Assembly: GCA_026002855.1 (NCBI GenBank)
Contig: BPGD01000001.1
Location: 2,488,001-2,552,000, forward strand
Length of the DNA: 64,000 nt
Direction of reading: 5' to 3'
From: Bryobacteraceae bacterium
Lineage (GTDB): Bacteria; Acidobacteriota; Terriglobia; Bryobacterales; Bryobacteraceae
Shown here: one piece after another, positions 8,361-17,043 of the stretch
Position numbering within the stretch: position 1 is the first letter of the stretch
Layout: each line of letters begins with the position of its first letter
Translations under genes and position numbers: made by a program
The notes under the pieces: model-generated
Told to the model about the DNA's origin: nothing
Database searches by the model: none
The model's input: only the letters and a program-made list of their open reading frames with translations

Positions 8361-8729
8361 TCACCGGCGGCGAAGGCGGTCGAGCAGCCGCCGGCGGCGC
8401 AGCTCGGCGCGCATCACCTGGCGCTCGTCCATGCCGAAGTAGTGGGCCACTTCGTGCCAGATGGTCTCCCGGACGAGGCGGCGCAGGTCCGCCTCGTCGC
8501 GGGCGGCCCGTTCGTGCGGACCCTGATAGATGATGATGCGGTCCGGCATGCGCACCGGCTCGGAGACGGAGCGCTCCGTCAACGGCCTGCCGACATAGAG
8601 GCCCAGCAGCCCGGGCCGCGGAGGCTCGGGCTCGACGACAAAGACGACGTTGCGCAGCAGCCGCCGGAAGCGCGGCGGAATCACGTCCATGCACTCTTCC
8701 ACCAGCCGGTCGAATTCCTGCGGCGACAT
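8361..8729 (-). CDS. Small zincin-like metallopeptidase family protein
   Basis: 122 aa. The HExxH zinc motif is at about residues 92-96 in [12 protein letters not shown]; the following Asp/Glu is typical of the PF06262 (DUF1025) 'possible metallopeptidase' group. The strands VVFVVEPEP and [10 protein letters not shown] also match this family's core. There is no signal peptide, so it is probably cytoplasmic. It is divergent from the ferredoxin gene. The substrate is unknown for the whole family. Confidence 0.85.
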   Translation of the reverse strand: MSPQEFDRLVEECMDVIPPRFRRLLRNVVFVVEPEPPRPGLLGLYVGRPLTERSVSEPVRMPDRIIIYQGPHERAARDEADLRRLVRETIWHEVAHYFGMDERQVMRAELRRRRLLDRLRRR

Positions 8730-8761
8730 CGGGGCTCCTCTGTTTAGTTAACTTGGAAAGG

Positions 8762-9142
8762 ATGGACGAAGCAAAGCTCCGCCGGACGGCCGCGGCGCTG
8801 GGCATCGGTTCGCTGCGGCGGCACATTTTTCTCTGCGCCGACCAGACCAACCCGAAGTGCTGCCCGCGGGAAGAAGGGCTGCGCGCCTGGGAGTATCTCA
8901 AGAACCGGCTGCGCACGGAGCCGGGCATTTACCGCACGAAGGCGAACTGCCTGCGCCTGTGCGAACGCGGCCCGATTGCGGTGGTCTATCCGGAAGGCGT
9001 CTGGTACCACAGCGCCACGGCGGAAGTGCTGGAGCGGATCGTCGAGGAGCACCTGGTGGGCGGGCGCATCGTCGAGGAGTTCGTCATCACGCGCGACCCG
9101 CTGGCCGCTGGCGGCGGCCAGGGCGATGGAGAGCCGCAATAA
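8762..9142 (+). CDS. Thioredoxin-like [2Fe-2S] ferredoxin
   Basis: 126 aa from the ATG at 8762, with AAAGG immediately upstream. The fold begins [20 protein letters not shown] and ends its cluster region with [12 protein letters not shown], giving the C-x(8-12)-C ... C-x3-C arrangement of thioredoxin-fold [2Fe-2S] ferredoxins (as in NuoE-like small ferredoxins). The motif [21 protein letters not shown] is typical for the C-terminal part of this family. It is a soluble electron carrier; the partner is not apparent from neighbours. Confidence 0.85.
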   Translation: MDEAKLRRTAAALGIGSLRRHIFLCADQTNPKCCPREEGLRAWEYLKNRLRTEPGIYRTKANCLRLCERGPIAVVYPEGVWYHSATAEVLERIVEEHLVGGRIVEEFVITRDPLAAGGGQGDGEPQ

Positions 9143-9192
9143 CAGGCCGCGGGCGCGTTGCGCCAGCCTGCTAGACTGGTAGGAAACCGGCT

Positions 9193-9879
9193 TTGGGCAA
9201 GACTGTCACGATCGCCATCGATGGACCCGCAGGCGCCGGCAAGAGCACGCTAGCCCGCCGTCTGGCCGAACGGCTCGGGTATCTTTACATCGACACGGGA
9301 GCCATGTACCGCGCCATTGCGCTGTGGGCGAAGCGGCTCGGCGTGTCGTGGGACGACGCGCCGCGGCTGGAACAACTGGCGCGCGAGAGCCGCATTGAAC
9401 TTGCCTCCGGCGGGCGGGTGATTTTGAACGGAGAGGACGTCAGCGAAGCGATCCGCGATCCCGATATCAGCGAGGGCGCCTCGCGCGTCTCCGCCATTCC
9501 GGGCGTCCGCCGCGCGCTGGTGGCCAAGCAGCAGCAGATGGGCCGCGAGGCGTCCGTGGTGATGGAAGGCCGCGACATTGGCACGGTGGTCTTTCCTCAA
9601 GCGGAGGTGAAGATTTTTCTCGATGCCACGCCGGAAGAGCGCGCGCGCCGGCGGCTGAAGGACCTGGCGGCGCGCGGCATCGAAGCGGACTTTGCCGCGG
9701 TGCTGGCGGAGATGAAGCGGCGCGACGAGCGCGACTCGACGCGCGCCGACTCGCCCCTGCGGCAGGCGCCCGACGCGATCTACGTCGATTCCACCGGCAT
9801 GAGCGAGGACGAGGTCGAGCAGGCGCTGCTGAAAATCGTCCGCGAGCGCACGAGCAACGGAAAGGAAGTCACGAATTGA
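9193..9879 (+). CDS. cmk: Cytidylate kinase
   Basis: 228 aa, standard length. P-loop IDGPAGAGKST at residues 9-19, then YIDTGAMYRAIALW, GRDIGTVVFPQAEVKIFLDA and a LID region RRDERDSTRADSPLR, all diagnostic for Cmk. It phosphorylates CMP/dCMP to the diphosphates. The start is TTG at 9193 with AGGAAA 8 nt upstream; no ATG or GTG fits before the P-loop. The stop overlaps the TTG start of the aspartate kinase gene (TTGA), so the two are co-translated. Confidence 0.95.
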   Translation: MGKTVTIAIDGPAGAGKSTLARRLAERLGYLYIDTGAMYRAIALWAKRLGVSWDDAPRLEQLARESRIELASGGRVILNGEDVSEAIRDPDISEGASRVSAIPGVRRALVAKQQQMGREASVVMEGRDIGTVVFPQAEVKIFLDATPEERARRRLKDLAARGIEADFAAVLAEMKRRDERDSTRADSPLRQAPDAIYVDSTGMSEDEVEQALLKIVRERTSNGKEVTN

Positions 9880-11285
9880 ACGATCTGCTGGTGATGAAAT
9901 TCGGCGGCACCAGCATGGGGTCCGCCGAACGGATCCGCTCCGCAGCCGCCCTCTGCGAGGAGGCATGGCGGCAGCGGCCTCTGGTGGTCGTGGTCTCGGC
10001 CATGGCGAAGGTCACTGACATGTTGCTGGAGGCGCTGCGCCATGCGGAAGGCGGAGACGAGGCCGGCCTGAACCGGCTGCTGGCCGAGCTTGACGCCAAA
10101 CACCGCCAGTGCTCAAACGAGCTGCTGGAGGGCGAGGCGCGCGATCGCACGCAGCGGGTGCTGGACGGGATTCTGGAAGACTTCACGCGCATCGCCCGCG
10201 GCGTGCTGATGCTGGGCGAGCGCCCGCCGCGTTCGGTGGACGAGGCGGTGGCGGCCGGCGAGCGGCTGAGCGCGGCGCTGATGGCCGCGTATCTCGAGTC
10301 CCGCGGCGTGGACGCCTTTGCCGTCAATGGCTGGGACGTGATCGTCACCGACGCCGTGTTCGGCAACGCCAGCCCGCTGATGGAACAGACACGCGAGAAG
10401 GCGAATGCGCTGCTGCGGCCGGCGATTGAAAAACGCCGGCTGCCGGTGGTGACAGGCTTCAACGGCGCCACCCTGGATGGCCGCCCGACGACGCTCGGCC
10501 GCGGGGGCAGCGACTTTTCCGCGTCGATTCTCGCGGCGGTGCTCGATGCTGCCGAACTCTGGATCTGGAGCGACGTCGATGGCATCATGTCGGCCGACCC
10601 GCGGCTGGTGCCGGACGCGAAGGTGCTCGAAGAGATCACCTACCGCGAGGCGGCCGAGCTCGCCTACAACGGTGCCAAGGTGCTGCACCCGAGGACGCTG
10701 GCGCCGCTGATGGAGAAGGGCATCCCGGTGTGGAGCCGCAACAGCTTCAATCCGTCGTTTCCCGGCACGCGGATCGTGCCGGAGACCAAAGACGGCCCCA
10801 TCGGTCCGCGCGCGGTGACTTCGATGCTGAACGTGGCGCTGGTTAGCGTGGACCCGGCCAGCGCCGTGCTGAGCGGCACGCGCATCATGGCGCGGAGCCT
10901 GGAGGCGCTGGCCGCGGCCAACGCCGAGGTGCTGGCGCTGACCAGCTCGAGCTACCGGCAGAACTTCTGTTTTCTCATCCGCCAGTCCGAGCTGCCGGCG
11001 GTGATCGAAAGGCTGGAGGAGACGTTCTCGCTGGAACTGGCCCACGGCTATCTTCACCCGATCGACGTGGACCTCGACGTCGGCCTCATCGCCATTGTCG
11101 GCGAGGGCATGCGGGGCCACCCGGGCCTGGCCGGGCGCATCTTTACGGCGATTTCCCGCGAAATGGTGAACATCATCGCCATTGCGCAGGGCTCCAGCGA
11201 GCTGACCATTGCCATCGTCGTCCGCCGGGACGGCGTGGAAAAGGCGGTCCGGGCCGTGCATTCCGAGTGTGCGCTGGGCCGGTGA
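9876..11285 (+). CDS. lysC: Aspartate kinase with C-terminal ACT domains
   Basis: 469 aa. The kinase domain starts VMKFGGTSMGS and contains VTGFNGATLDG and TLGRGGSDFSASILAA; EITYREAAELAYNGAKVLHPRTL marks its end. From about residue 310 two ACT repeats follow (LNVALVSVDPASAVLSGT; then LIAIVGEGMRGHPGLAGRIF), the allosteric amino-acid-binding part. It catalyses the first step of the Asp-family pathway (Lys/Thr/Met). No homoserine dehydrogenase domain is attached. The start is TTG overlapping the cmk stop, with AAAGGAAG 5-10 nt upstream. Confidence 0.93.
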   Translation: MNDLLVMKFGGTSMGSAERIRSAAALCEEAWRQRPLVVVVSAMAKVTDMLLEALRHAEGGDEAGLNRLLAELDAKHRQCSNELLEGEARDRTQRVLDGILEDFTRIARGVLMLGERPPRSVDEAVAAGERLSAALMAAYLESRGVDAFAVNGWDVIVTDAVFGNASPLMEQTREKANALLRPAIEKRRLPVVTGFNGATLDGRPTTLGRGGSDFSASILAAVLDAAELWIWSDVDGIMSADPRLVPDAKVLEEITYREAAELAYNGAKVLHPRTLAPLMEKGIPVWSRNSFNPSFPGTRIVPETKDGPIGPRAVTSMLNVALVSVDPASAVLSGTRIMARSLEALAAANAEVLALTSSSYRQNFCFLIRQSELPAVIERLEETFSLELAHGYLHPIDVDLDVGLIAIVGEGMRGHPGLAGRIFTAISREMVNIIAIAQGSSELTIAIVVRRDGVEKAVRAVHSECALGR

Positions 11286-11299
11286 ACCGGCGCGGACGG

Positions 11300-11305
11300 T
11301 ATAAT
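11300..11305 (+). promoter_or_regulatory. Candidate -10 element (perfect TATAAT) for the PpiD-like gene
   Basis: A perfect TATAAT lies 31 nt before the start at 11336, in the 50-bp gap after lysC. The -35 region is GC-rich and poor, so the assignment rests on the -10 and on position. Confidence 0.45.
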
Positions 11306-11335
11306 GTAGGTTTCTCGTAATTTCAGGAGTTCCCC

Positions 11336-13276
11336 ATGTTTGACCTGTTCCGGAGCCGCGAGCGGAGTGTGCGCTACCTGCTCGGGGCCCTGCTGCTTCT
11401 GGTGGCCGCTTCGATGGTGATCACGCTGGTGCCCGGCTACGGCACGGGGTGGGCCAGCCCGCGGGATCCGTCGATTCTGGCGGAAGTCGGCGACCACCGC
11501 ATCACCGTGCAGGAGGTTCGCAAGGTGATCCAGCGCGAAATGAAGGGCAACGTGCCGCCGGAGATGGCCAGCATCTACGTGCCCAGCGTCGTGCAGCAGC
11601 TCGTCGCGCTCCGCGCCACTGCCCTGGAGGCCGAACGGCTCGGCTTCCGGGTGACCGATGCCGAGCTGGCCGACATCGTCAAGGGCCTGTTCCCGCAACT
11701 CTGGGCCGGCGGCACGTTTGCAGGCAAGGAAGCCTATGCGCAGGTGCTCGCCTCGCAGAACATGACGATTCCCGAATTCGAAGAGGCCCTGCGCACCCAG
11801 GCCCTCCAGGCGCGGCTCGACATCCTCGCCCTGGAAGGCGTGATCGTCACGCCCCAGGAAGTGGAGGAAGCCTTCCGGCGGCAGAACGAAGCCGTCAAGC
11901 TGATGACGATTGGCGTCACTGCCGGCGTGGCGCGGAACCGGGTGAAGGTGACCGACGAAGATCTGGCCGCCTACTTCGAGCAGAACAAGGCCTCTTTCCG
12001 GGTGCCGGAAAAGCGCTCCTATCTCATCTTCCCGATCTCCGAAGAAGAGATCGGCGCCAGCGTTCAGGTCCCCGAAGAACAGCTCCGCCAGATGTATCAG
12101 CAGCAGCAGGACCGGTTCCGCACGGAGGAGCGCGTGCGGGCCCGGCATATCCTGATCAAGACGATCGACCGCCCGGCCAGCGAACTGCCCGCCCTGGAAA
12201 AGAAGGCGCAGGACCTGCTGAAACAGTTGCGCTCCGGCGCGGATTTCGCCGGGCTGGCGCGGAAGAATTCCGAGGATCCGGGCTCGGCGGCCAAGGGTGG
12301 CGATCTGGACTGGATCACGCGCGGCCAGACGGTGCCGGAGTTCGAGAAGGTCGCCTTTTCGCTCAAGCCGAAAGAGATCAGCGACGTTGTCAAGACGCAA
12401 TACGGATTCCATATCATTCAGGTGCTCGAGCATCAGCCGGCGCGCGTGAAGCCGTTCGAAGAAGTGCGCGCCGAACTGGCCGCGGAAGCCAAACGGGCCC
12501 AGGTCTACGAGCGGATGCAGAACATTTCTGACCAGATCCGTTCCGCGCTGGTGCGCTCGCGCGACGAGGCGGAAAAGATCGCCCGGGCCAACGGCATCCG
12601 GCCCGTGCTGGCCGAAAACGTCGGGCCCGGCGACCCGGTGCAGGAAATCGGCGTCAACGAGCAGTTCAGTGCCGCAGTGAAGGATCTCCCCGTCAATGGC
12701 GTGACGCCGGTGGTGCAGGTGGCGCCCAACAAGCTGGTCGTGGCCCAGGTGGTTGCCATTACGCCGGCGCGGCCGGCGGAGCTGAAAGACGTCATCACGC
12801 AGGTGCGCGAGGCGGTGACGCTGCGGAAATCGACCGAGCTGGCCAACCAGATCCTGGCTCAAATGGAGGCGAAGGTGAAGGCCGGCCAGACGGACCTGGC
12901 GCAACTGGGCCGGGAATTCGGCCTGGAGGTGAAGACGACCGACTTCATCACCCGGGCCTCCAGCATTGAGGGCATGGGGCCGGCGGCGATGGCCGAAGAG
13001 GCGTTCACGAAAGAACCGGGCGCGGTTGTCGGGCCGGTGCGTGTCTCCGGCGGCGGTGGATTCTTCCTGAAGGTGCTCGAAAAGCGCCCGCCGGACATGA
13101 CGCAATTCGCCGCCCAGCGCGCCGGCATCCTCGAAGAGCTGAAGCGTCAGCGGGCGCGCGATCGCGCCGAGCTGCTTCGCGCCGGCATCGTGGAGGAGCT
13201 GACGCGGAAGAAGAAGATCAGGGTTTACGAAGACAACATCAAGCGGCTTGTGGCCGCGTACTCGAGCCAGAGCTGA
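11336..13276 (+). CDS. PpiD/SurA-like membrane-anchored peptidyl-prolyl isomerase
   Basis: 646 aa. One N-terminal membrane helix (residues 14-33) anchors a periplasmic protein. A SurA-N-like helical domain follows, then one clear parvulin (PPIC) domain at about residues 262-360: RARHILIK, GADFAGLARKNSEDPGSAAKGG, YGFHIIQVLEHQPA. The C-terminal part is helical (FAAQRAGILEELKRQRARDR) as in PpiD. The role is folding of outer-membrane and periplasmic proteins at the inner-membrane face. CAGGAG lies 7-12 nt before the ATG. It is probably transcribed from its own promoter after lysC. Confidence 0.88.
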   Translation: MFDLFRSRERSVRYLLGALLLLVAASMVITLVPGYGTGWASPRDPSILAEVGDHRITVQEVRKVIQREMKGNVPPEMASIYVPSVVQQLVALRATALEAERLGFRVTDAELADIVKGLFPQLWAGGTFAGKEAYAQVLASQNMTIPEFEEALRTQALQARLDILALEGVIVTPQEVEEAFRRQNEAVKLMTIGVTAGVARNRVKVTDEDLAAYFEQNKASFRVPEKRSYLIFPISEEEIGASVQVPEEQLRQMYQQQQDRFRTEERVRARHILIKTIDRPASELPALEKKAQDLLKQLRSGADFAGLARKNSEDPGSAAKGGDLDWITRGQTVPEFEKVAFSLKPKEISDVVKTQYGFHIIQVLEHQPARVKPFEEVRAELAAEAKRAQVYERMQNISDQIRSALVRSRDEAEKIARANGIRPVLAENVGPGDPVQEIGVNEQFSAAVKDLPVNGVTPVVQVAPNKLVVAQVVAITPARPAELKDVITQVREAVTLRKSTELANQILAQMEAKVKAGQTDLAQLGREFGLEVKTTDFITRASSIEGMGPAAMAEEAFTKEPGAVVGPVRVSGGGGFFLKVLEKRPPDMTQFAAQRAGILEELKRQRARDRAELLRAGIVEELTRKKKIRVYEDNIKRLVAAYSSQS

Positions 13277-13281
13277 CGGCG

Positions 13282-13299
13282 GCGGGCGAATCCGCCCGC
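13282..13299. terminator. GC-rich hairpin after the PpiD-like gene
   Basis: GCGGGCG-AATC-CGCCCGC gives a 7-bp perfect stem with a tetraloop 5 bases after the stop codon. There is no T-run, so rho-independent termination is uncertain; it may only protect the mRNA end. Confidence 0.4.
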
Positions 13300-13324
13300 G
13301 GCCGTGGATCGGCAGGAGCCGGCC

Positions 13325-14026
13325 ATGGACTCGCGTTCCGCCATCGTCGTCGCCGGCGGAGACGGAACGCTCTTCCACCTGCTGGCGCGTCTTCCGCGCC
13401 CGTGGCCTCCCATCCGGATTGTGCCGCGCGGCCGTGGCAACGCGCTGGCGCGGGATGTGGGCGCCGGGCGCACGGCAAGCGTGGATGCGCTGCACGTTGT
13501 GGCGGCCCGGGCGTCGGGCGAAGGGCTGGACTGCATCTCCCTCTCTTCTGTGGGTCTCGGCTATCCGGCGGAGGTGACGCGGCGCTCGGGTCTGTTCCGC
13601 TTTCTGCGGCGGTTCAGCTACGCGGCTGCGGCGCTGTTCACGCGGCCGCGCCTGCATCGCTTCACGATTTCGCTGGATGGGGAGCCGCCGCGCCACGCCG
13701 CGCTGCGCGGAGTGCTGGTCAACAACACGCGCTTTACCGGCGGCTTTGAGGCGCTTCCCGGGGCCTGCTCAGGCGACGGCGCCGCGGAGTGCCTGGAACT
13801 CACCGCCGGTTACCTCCGCCAGATGGCACACAATCTCTCTGTCATTGCCGGTCTGCACTGCTATGCGCCCGTGCAGATCCGCCGCATCCGGAGTGCGCGC
13901 CTGCTGCCGGCCGAACCGCTGGAGCTGATGATCGACGGGGAGCTGCTCGGGCCGGTGATCGAAGTGAAGATCCATGTGATGCCGGCAGCGCTGGAGGTGG
14001 AGGTCGCCCCGACGGCAGGAGCGTAG
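13325..14026 (+). CDS. Diacylglycerol/lipid kinase-like protein, short N-terminus
   Basis: 233 aa from the ATG at 13325 (GCAGGAG 7-13 nt upstream). The nucleotide loop VVAGGDGTLFHLLARL occurs at the very start, whereas family members usually have about 50 residues before GGDGT. PRGRGNALARDVG then corresponds to the PxGTxND region, and LVNNTRFTGGF and MIDGELLG to the lipid-kinase C-terminal domain. TxND is replaced by RGNALA, so catalysis may be altered. It could be a diacylglycerol, sphingoid or polyprenol-type kinase, or a reduced paralogue. Confidence 0.75.
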   Translation: MDSRSAIVVAGGDGTLFHLLARLPRPWPPIRIVPRGRGNALARDVGAGRTASVDALHVVAARASGEGLDCISLSSVGLGYPAEVTRRSGLFRFLRRFSYAAAALFTRPRLHRFTISLDGEPPRHAALRGVLVNNTRFTGGFEALPGACSGDGAAECLELTAGYLRQMAHNLSVIAGLHCYAPVQIRRIRSARLLPAEPLELMIDGELLGPVIEVKIHVMPAALEVEVAPTAGA

Positions 14027-14035
14027 ACGCACGCC

Positions 14036-14686
14036 TCAGCGCGCGTCCGCCGCCGGCGTCTCCGCCGCAGGCGCGGCCAGTGCGAAGGCCACGAGGGTCT
14101 CGCCGTAGAGGCCGGTGGCGGCTTTCAGCTCTTCGAGCACGAGCGCCTCCACGCCGTCGGGGTCGAAGTCCAGCTGACAGGCCGCGATCTGTTCGGGCGC
14201 CGCGCCTTGATAGCAGAGCTCGCAATGGCCGAGCGCCTCTCCGGCAACGTGCACCGCGGGGCCGAAGGTGCGGCAGGTGAGCGGCCGCGCCGCGTACAGG
14301 TCGCAGGCGCCGTTAGTGGGGTCGAGCGCCGGGCAGGGTTCGTGTTCCGTGCGTTCAAAGAACTCTTCCTGTGCCTGGTCGTCCTCGAAGAGAACGCCCG
14401 TGACAGGGTCGCCCGGAAACAGCGGTTTCAACCGGCTCACGGACGCGCGCGCCCGCTCGAGCACGCGCCTGGCCCGCTCCGGGTCCGCTTTTCGCAGTTC
14501 GACCAGCCCGTTGCGCAGCCGCAGCGCATCGAGCTGCGTGATGGGGAATGGACCGATGCAGCAGGCCGTGCAGCCGACGCGGCATGCGATCCAGGCCCCG
14601 CTGCGGCGCGCCGCTTCCGCCATGGCCTGGTCGACGATGCGGACGAGCGTCCGGTCTGCGGCCTGGATACGCTCCAGCGGATTCAT
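14036..14686 (-). CDS. YkgJ-family cysteine-cluster protein
   Basis: 216 aa. The N-terminal CRVGCTACCIGPFPIT and later PCPALDPTNGACDLYAARPLTCRTFGP and CELCYQ give the Cys pattern of the YkgJ/CxxCxxCC family (PF03692), thought to bind zinc or an Fe-S cluster. The function is unknown in general; some members act in protein or flagellar modification. Its start overlaps the stop of the GT2-GT4 gene (ATGA), which ties it to the glycan cluster transcriptionally. Confidence 0.88.
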   Translation of the reverse strand: MNPLERIQAADRTLVRIVDQAMAEAARRSGAWIACRVGCTACCIGPFPITQLDALRLRNGLVELRKADPERARRVLERARASVSRLKPLFPGDPVTGVLFEDDQAQEEFFERTEHEPCPALDPTNGACDLYAARPLTCRTFGPAVHVAGEALGHCELCYQGAAPEQIAACQLDFDPDGVEALVLEELKAATGLYGETLVAFALAAPAAETPAADAR

Positions 14687-17040
14687 CGCGCCGACTCCGC
14701 CACGGGTTCCGCCGCGCCGGTCTTGTGCGCGAGCGCGCCGCGGTAGCTTTCCACCAGGCGCCGGGCCATGAGCGCGGCGTCGTGGCGCTGCTCGACGAAG
14801 GCGCGGGCCCGCCGGGCCAGCTCCTCGCCGAGCTCCGACCGCCGGAACAATTCCACGATCTTTTGTGCAAACTCATCGGGCGAGTCCGCCAGCAGGCAGA
14901 TGTCTCCGTCCTGCCGAGCCAGTCCTTCTGCTCCCAGCCGCGTGGAGACGCAGGGAATGCCGGATGCGAACGCCTCGAGCAGCTTCACCCGCACGCCGGA
15001 GCCGCTGAGGATGGGGCAGGCGAACACGGCATAGCGGCCGAGCGCCTCGCGTACGTCGGGCACAAAGCCGAGCACCTGGACCGCGCCGCCCAGGTCCGGA
15101 ATCGTGTAGCCGGGCGGCGGATCGGAGCCGGCCACGTGGAGGCTTGCCTCCGGTTCCTGCTCGAGGACGCGCGGCATCACCCGGTGGATGAGCCAGTCCA
15201 GCGCTTCCAGGTTGGGCCGGTGCCGGAAACTGCCAAGGAAAAGGATGGTGCGCGGCGCCCGCGCGGCGGTGCGGAAATCGTAGCGTGAAACGTCGATGCC
15301 GGCGCGCAGGTCGTGGCGCACGCGGCCTTTGAGCCCGGGCAGAAACGAGAGCAGGTATTGCGTGTTTTCTTCGGTACAGGTCTGGATCAGATCCAGCGTG
15401 GGCAGCGTCTTCAGCTCCCAATGCAGGGCCCGGAGATATTCGAACCCCGCCTTCAGCCGTTCGATCACGCCCATGCCTGTCATCGCGCGGGCGATGGACT
15501 GGAAGTAGATGTCATGCTCGAACAGCGCCCACACCAGCCGCCTGCCCGGCCCGGCGTACTGGGCCATCTGCGTATATTCGAGCTGTACAACGTCGATGCC
15601 GTGCAGATAGACCTGCCGGTGCAGGAGCCATTCCAGCTCCGCGTCGGCGAACTCGCGCACTGCGTAAGGGACAATGGAGCCGGCCCCGCCGGTCCGGCCT
15701 TCCCGCCGCACGACGAACTCCAGGGATCGGACGAGCCCGCGGAGCGGTTCATGCGCTTCGATCTCGTGCCGGGCGTCGACCATCACCAGCAGGTGAAGGT
15801 CTGCGAGGCGGGCCAGCTCGCGCGCCGCGTGATACATGAAGACGCCGCCGCCGTGGACGGGAGGGCAGATCGCGTACGGCGCCACCATCAACACGCGTGG
15901 CGGCTCGGCCGGCGGGTCTGTCTCAAACCGGTCGCGGAACCAGCCGCCCAACGGACGGCGGAACGCTTCGCTGTCGCTGACCTCGGCCAGCGCGCGGGCC
16001 CGCCAGCGGGCGCGCAGCGCCCGGGGCAGACGCAGGAATGCGCCCCACAGGGCGGGCAGGCTTGCCCGTTCGAGCGATTCGCCGCCCACCCAGCTGACGA
16101 GCGCGCCGGCCCAGGCATTCAGAAAATGCCCCGCCAGGCGGCCGGGTTCGTGGATGTTTTTCCAGGTGAAAAGCAGAAAATTGCGGCGGATGACGTTGTC
16201 AACATATACCCGGGAAAACGTTTTTCCGATGGTGCCCCGGTGCTCGTGCCAGACGCGGCTTTTCGGCTGATAGAGCACTTTCCAGCCGCGTTTCCACGCC
16301 AGGTAGCCGAGGTCGGTGTCTTCCAGATAAAACGGGTGAAGGAGGGAATCAAAGCCGCCCAGCTCGAGGAATTTTCTCCGGTCAAAAGCGCACGAGCCGC
16401 CGCCGCCGTAAAAGCAGGGAAACAGCCGGTTCACCGCGCCGTCTTCGCGGTGCCGCACGCGAAGCATGCCGTTGGCCCACCAGCCCTGAGTGAGCCCGGT
16501 TTCCTCGCGGCGCCGGGAGGGATCGCTGAAGAAGATCTGGCAGGAGACGGCGAAGACCTGCGGGTCCGAGAAGCCTTCCAGCAGCGGAGGGAGGAAATCC
16601 TCGGCGACGCGCATGTCGCTGTTGAGCAGCACGACGATATCGTTTTTTGCGGCGCGAAAGCCGGCATTGGATCCGCCGCCGAAGCCGAGATTTTCCGGCA
16701 GCGCGAGCAGACGCACATTGGGAAAATGCTCGCGGACAAAATCGGCGCTGCCGTCGGTGGAGCCGTTGTCGACGACGATGATTTCGTTGTCGGGATGCCC
16801 GGCCATGGCGCGGACGAGCGGCGGGAGGTATTTTTCCAGCAGGTCGCGCCCGTTCCAGTTCGGAATGACGACGCTGGCGGCGTGGCGGCGCGGCATCGAA
16901 TCGGCGCGCGCCTGGCGGCGCCCGAACAGGAGGAAGAACGCATCGGCCGTCCAGAGCGCCATCCAGGCGAGCGGCACGAAAACAAACGACAGCAGGGCCA
17001 GGGGCAACTGGCGAAGCAGGCGGGCGAGCGTGGGTTTCAT
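14683..17040 (-). CDS. Two-domain glycosyltransferase: GT2 fused to GT4
   Basis: 785 aa. A short N-terminal hydrophobic segment (residues 10-40) precedes a GT2/rhamnosyltransferase-like GT-A domain at about 55-270: SVVIPNWNGRDLL, VVDNGSTDGS, VVLLNSDMRV as the metal site, YLEDTDLGYLAWKRGW. After a linker, a GT4-type GT-B domain occupies about 390-770: ILFLGSFRHRPNLEALDW and the nucleotide-sugar motif GSGVRVKLLEAFASGIPCV. Each half is full size, so it would add two sugars or one repeating disaccharide to a surface glycan at the inner membrane. It lies 3 bp after the methyltransferase-coiled-coil gene and overlaps the YkgJ gene. Confidence 0.88.
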   Translation of the reverse strand: MKPTLARLLRQLPLALLSFVFVPLAWMALWTADAFFLLFGRRQARADSMPRRHAASVVIPNWNGRDLLEKYLPPLVRAMAGHPDNEIIVVDNGSTDGSADFVREHFPNVRLLALPENLGFGGGSNAGFRAAKNDIVVLLNSDMRVAEDFLPPLLEGFSDPQVFAVSCQIFFSDPSRRREETGLTQGWWANGMLRVRHREDGAVNRLFPCFYGGGGSCAFDRRKFLELGGFDSLLHPFYLEDTDLGYLAWKRGWKVLYQPKSRVWHEHRGTIGKTFSRVYVDNVIRRNFLLFTWKNIHEPGRLAGHFLNAWAGALVSWVGGESLERASLPALWGAFLRLPRALRARWRARALAEVSDSEAFRRPLGGWFRDRFETDPPAEPPRVLMVAPYAICPPVHGGGVFMYHAARELARLADLHLLVMVDARHEIEAHEPLRGLVRSLEFVVRREGRTGGAGSIVPYAVREFADAELEWLLHRQVYLHGIDVVQLEYTQMAQYAGPGRRLVWALFEHDIYFQSIARAMTGMGVIERLKAGFEYLRALHWELKTLPTLDLIQTCTEENTQYLLSFLPGLKGRVRHDLRAGIDVSRYDFRTAARAPRTILFLGSFRHRPNLEALDWLIHRVMPRVLEQEPEASLHVAGSDPPPGYTIPDLGGAVQVLGFVPDVREALGRYAVFACPILSGSGVRVKLLEAFASGIPCVSTRLGAEGLARQDGDICLLADSPDEFAQKIVELFRRSELGEELARRARAFVEQRHDAALMARRLVESYRGALAHKTGAAEPVAESAR

Positions 17041-17043
17041 CGC

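Noticed and set aside
11054-13696. 880-codon antisense frame opposite lysC and the PpiD-like gene
   Set aside because: Shadow frame of GC-rich coding DNA; His/Arg/Gln-rich with no domain.
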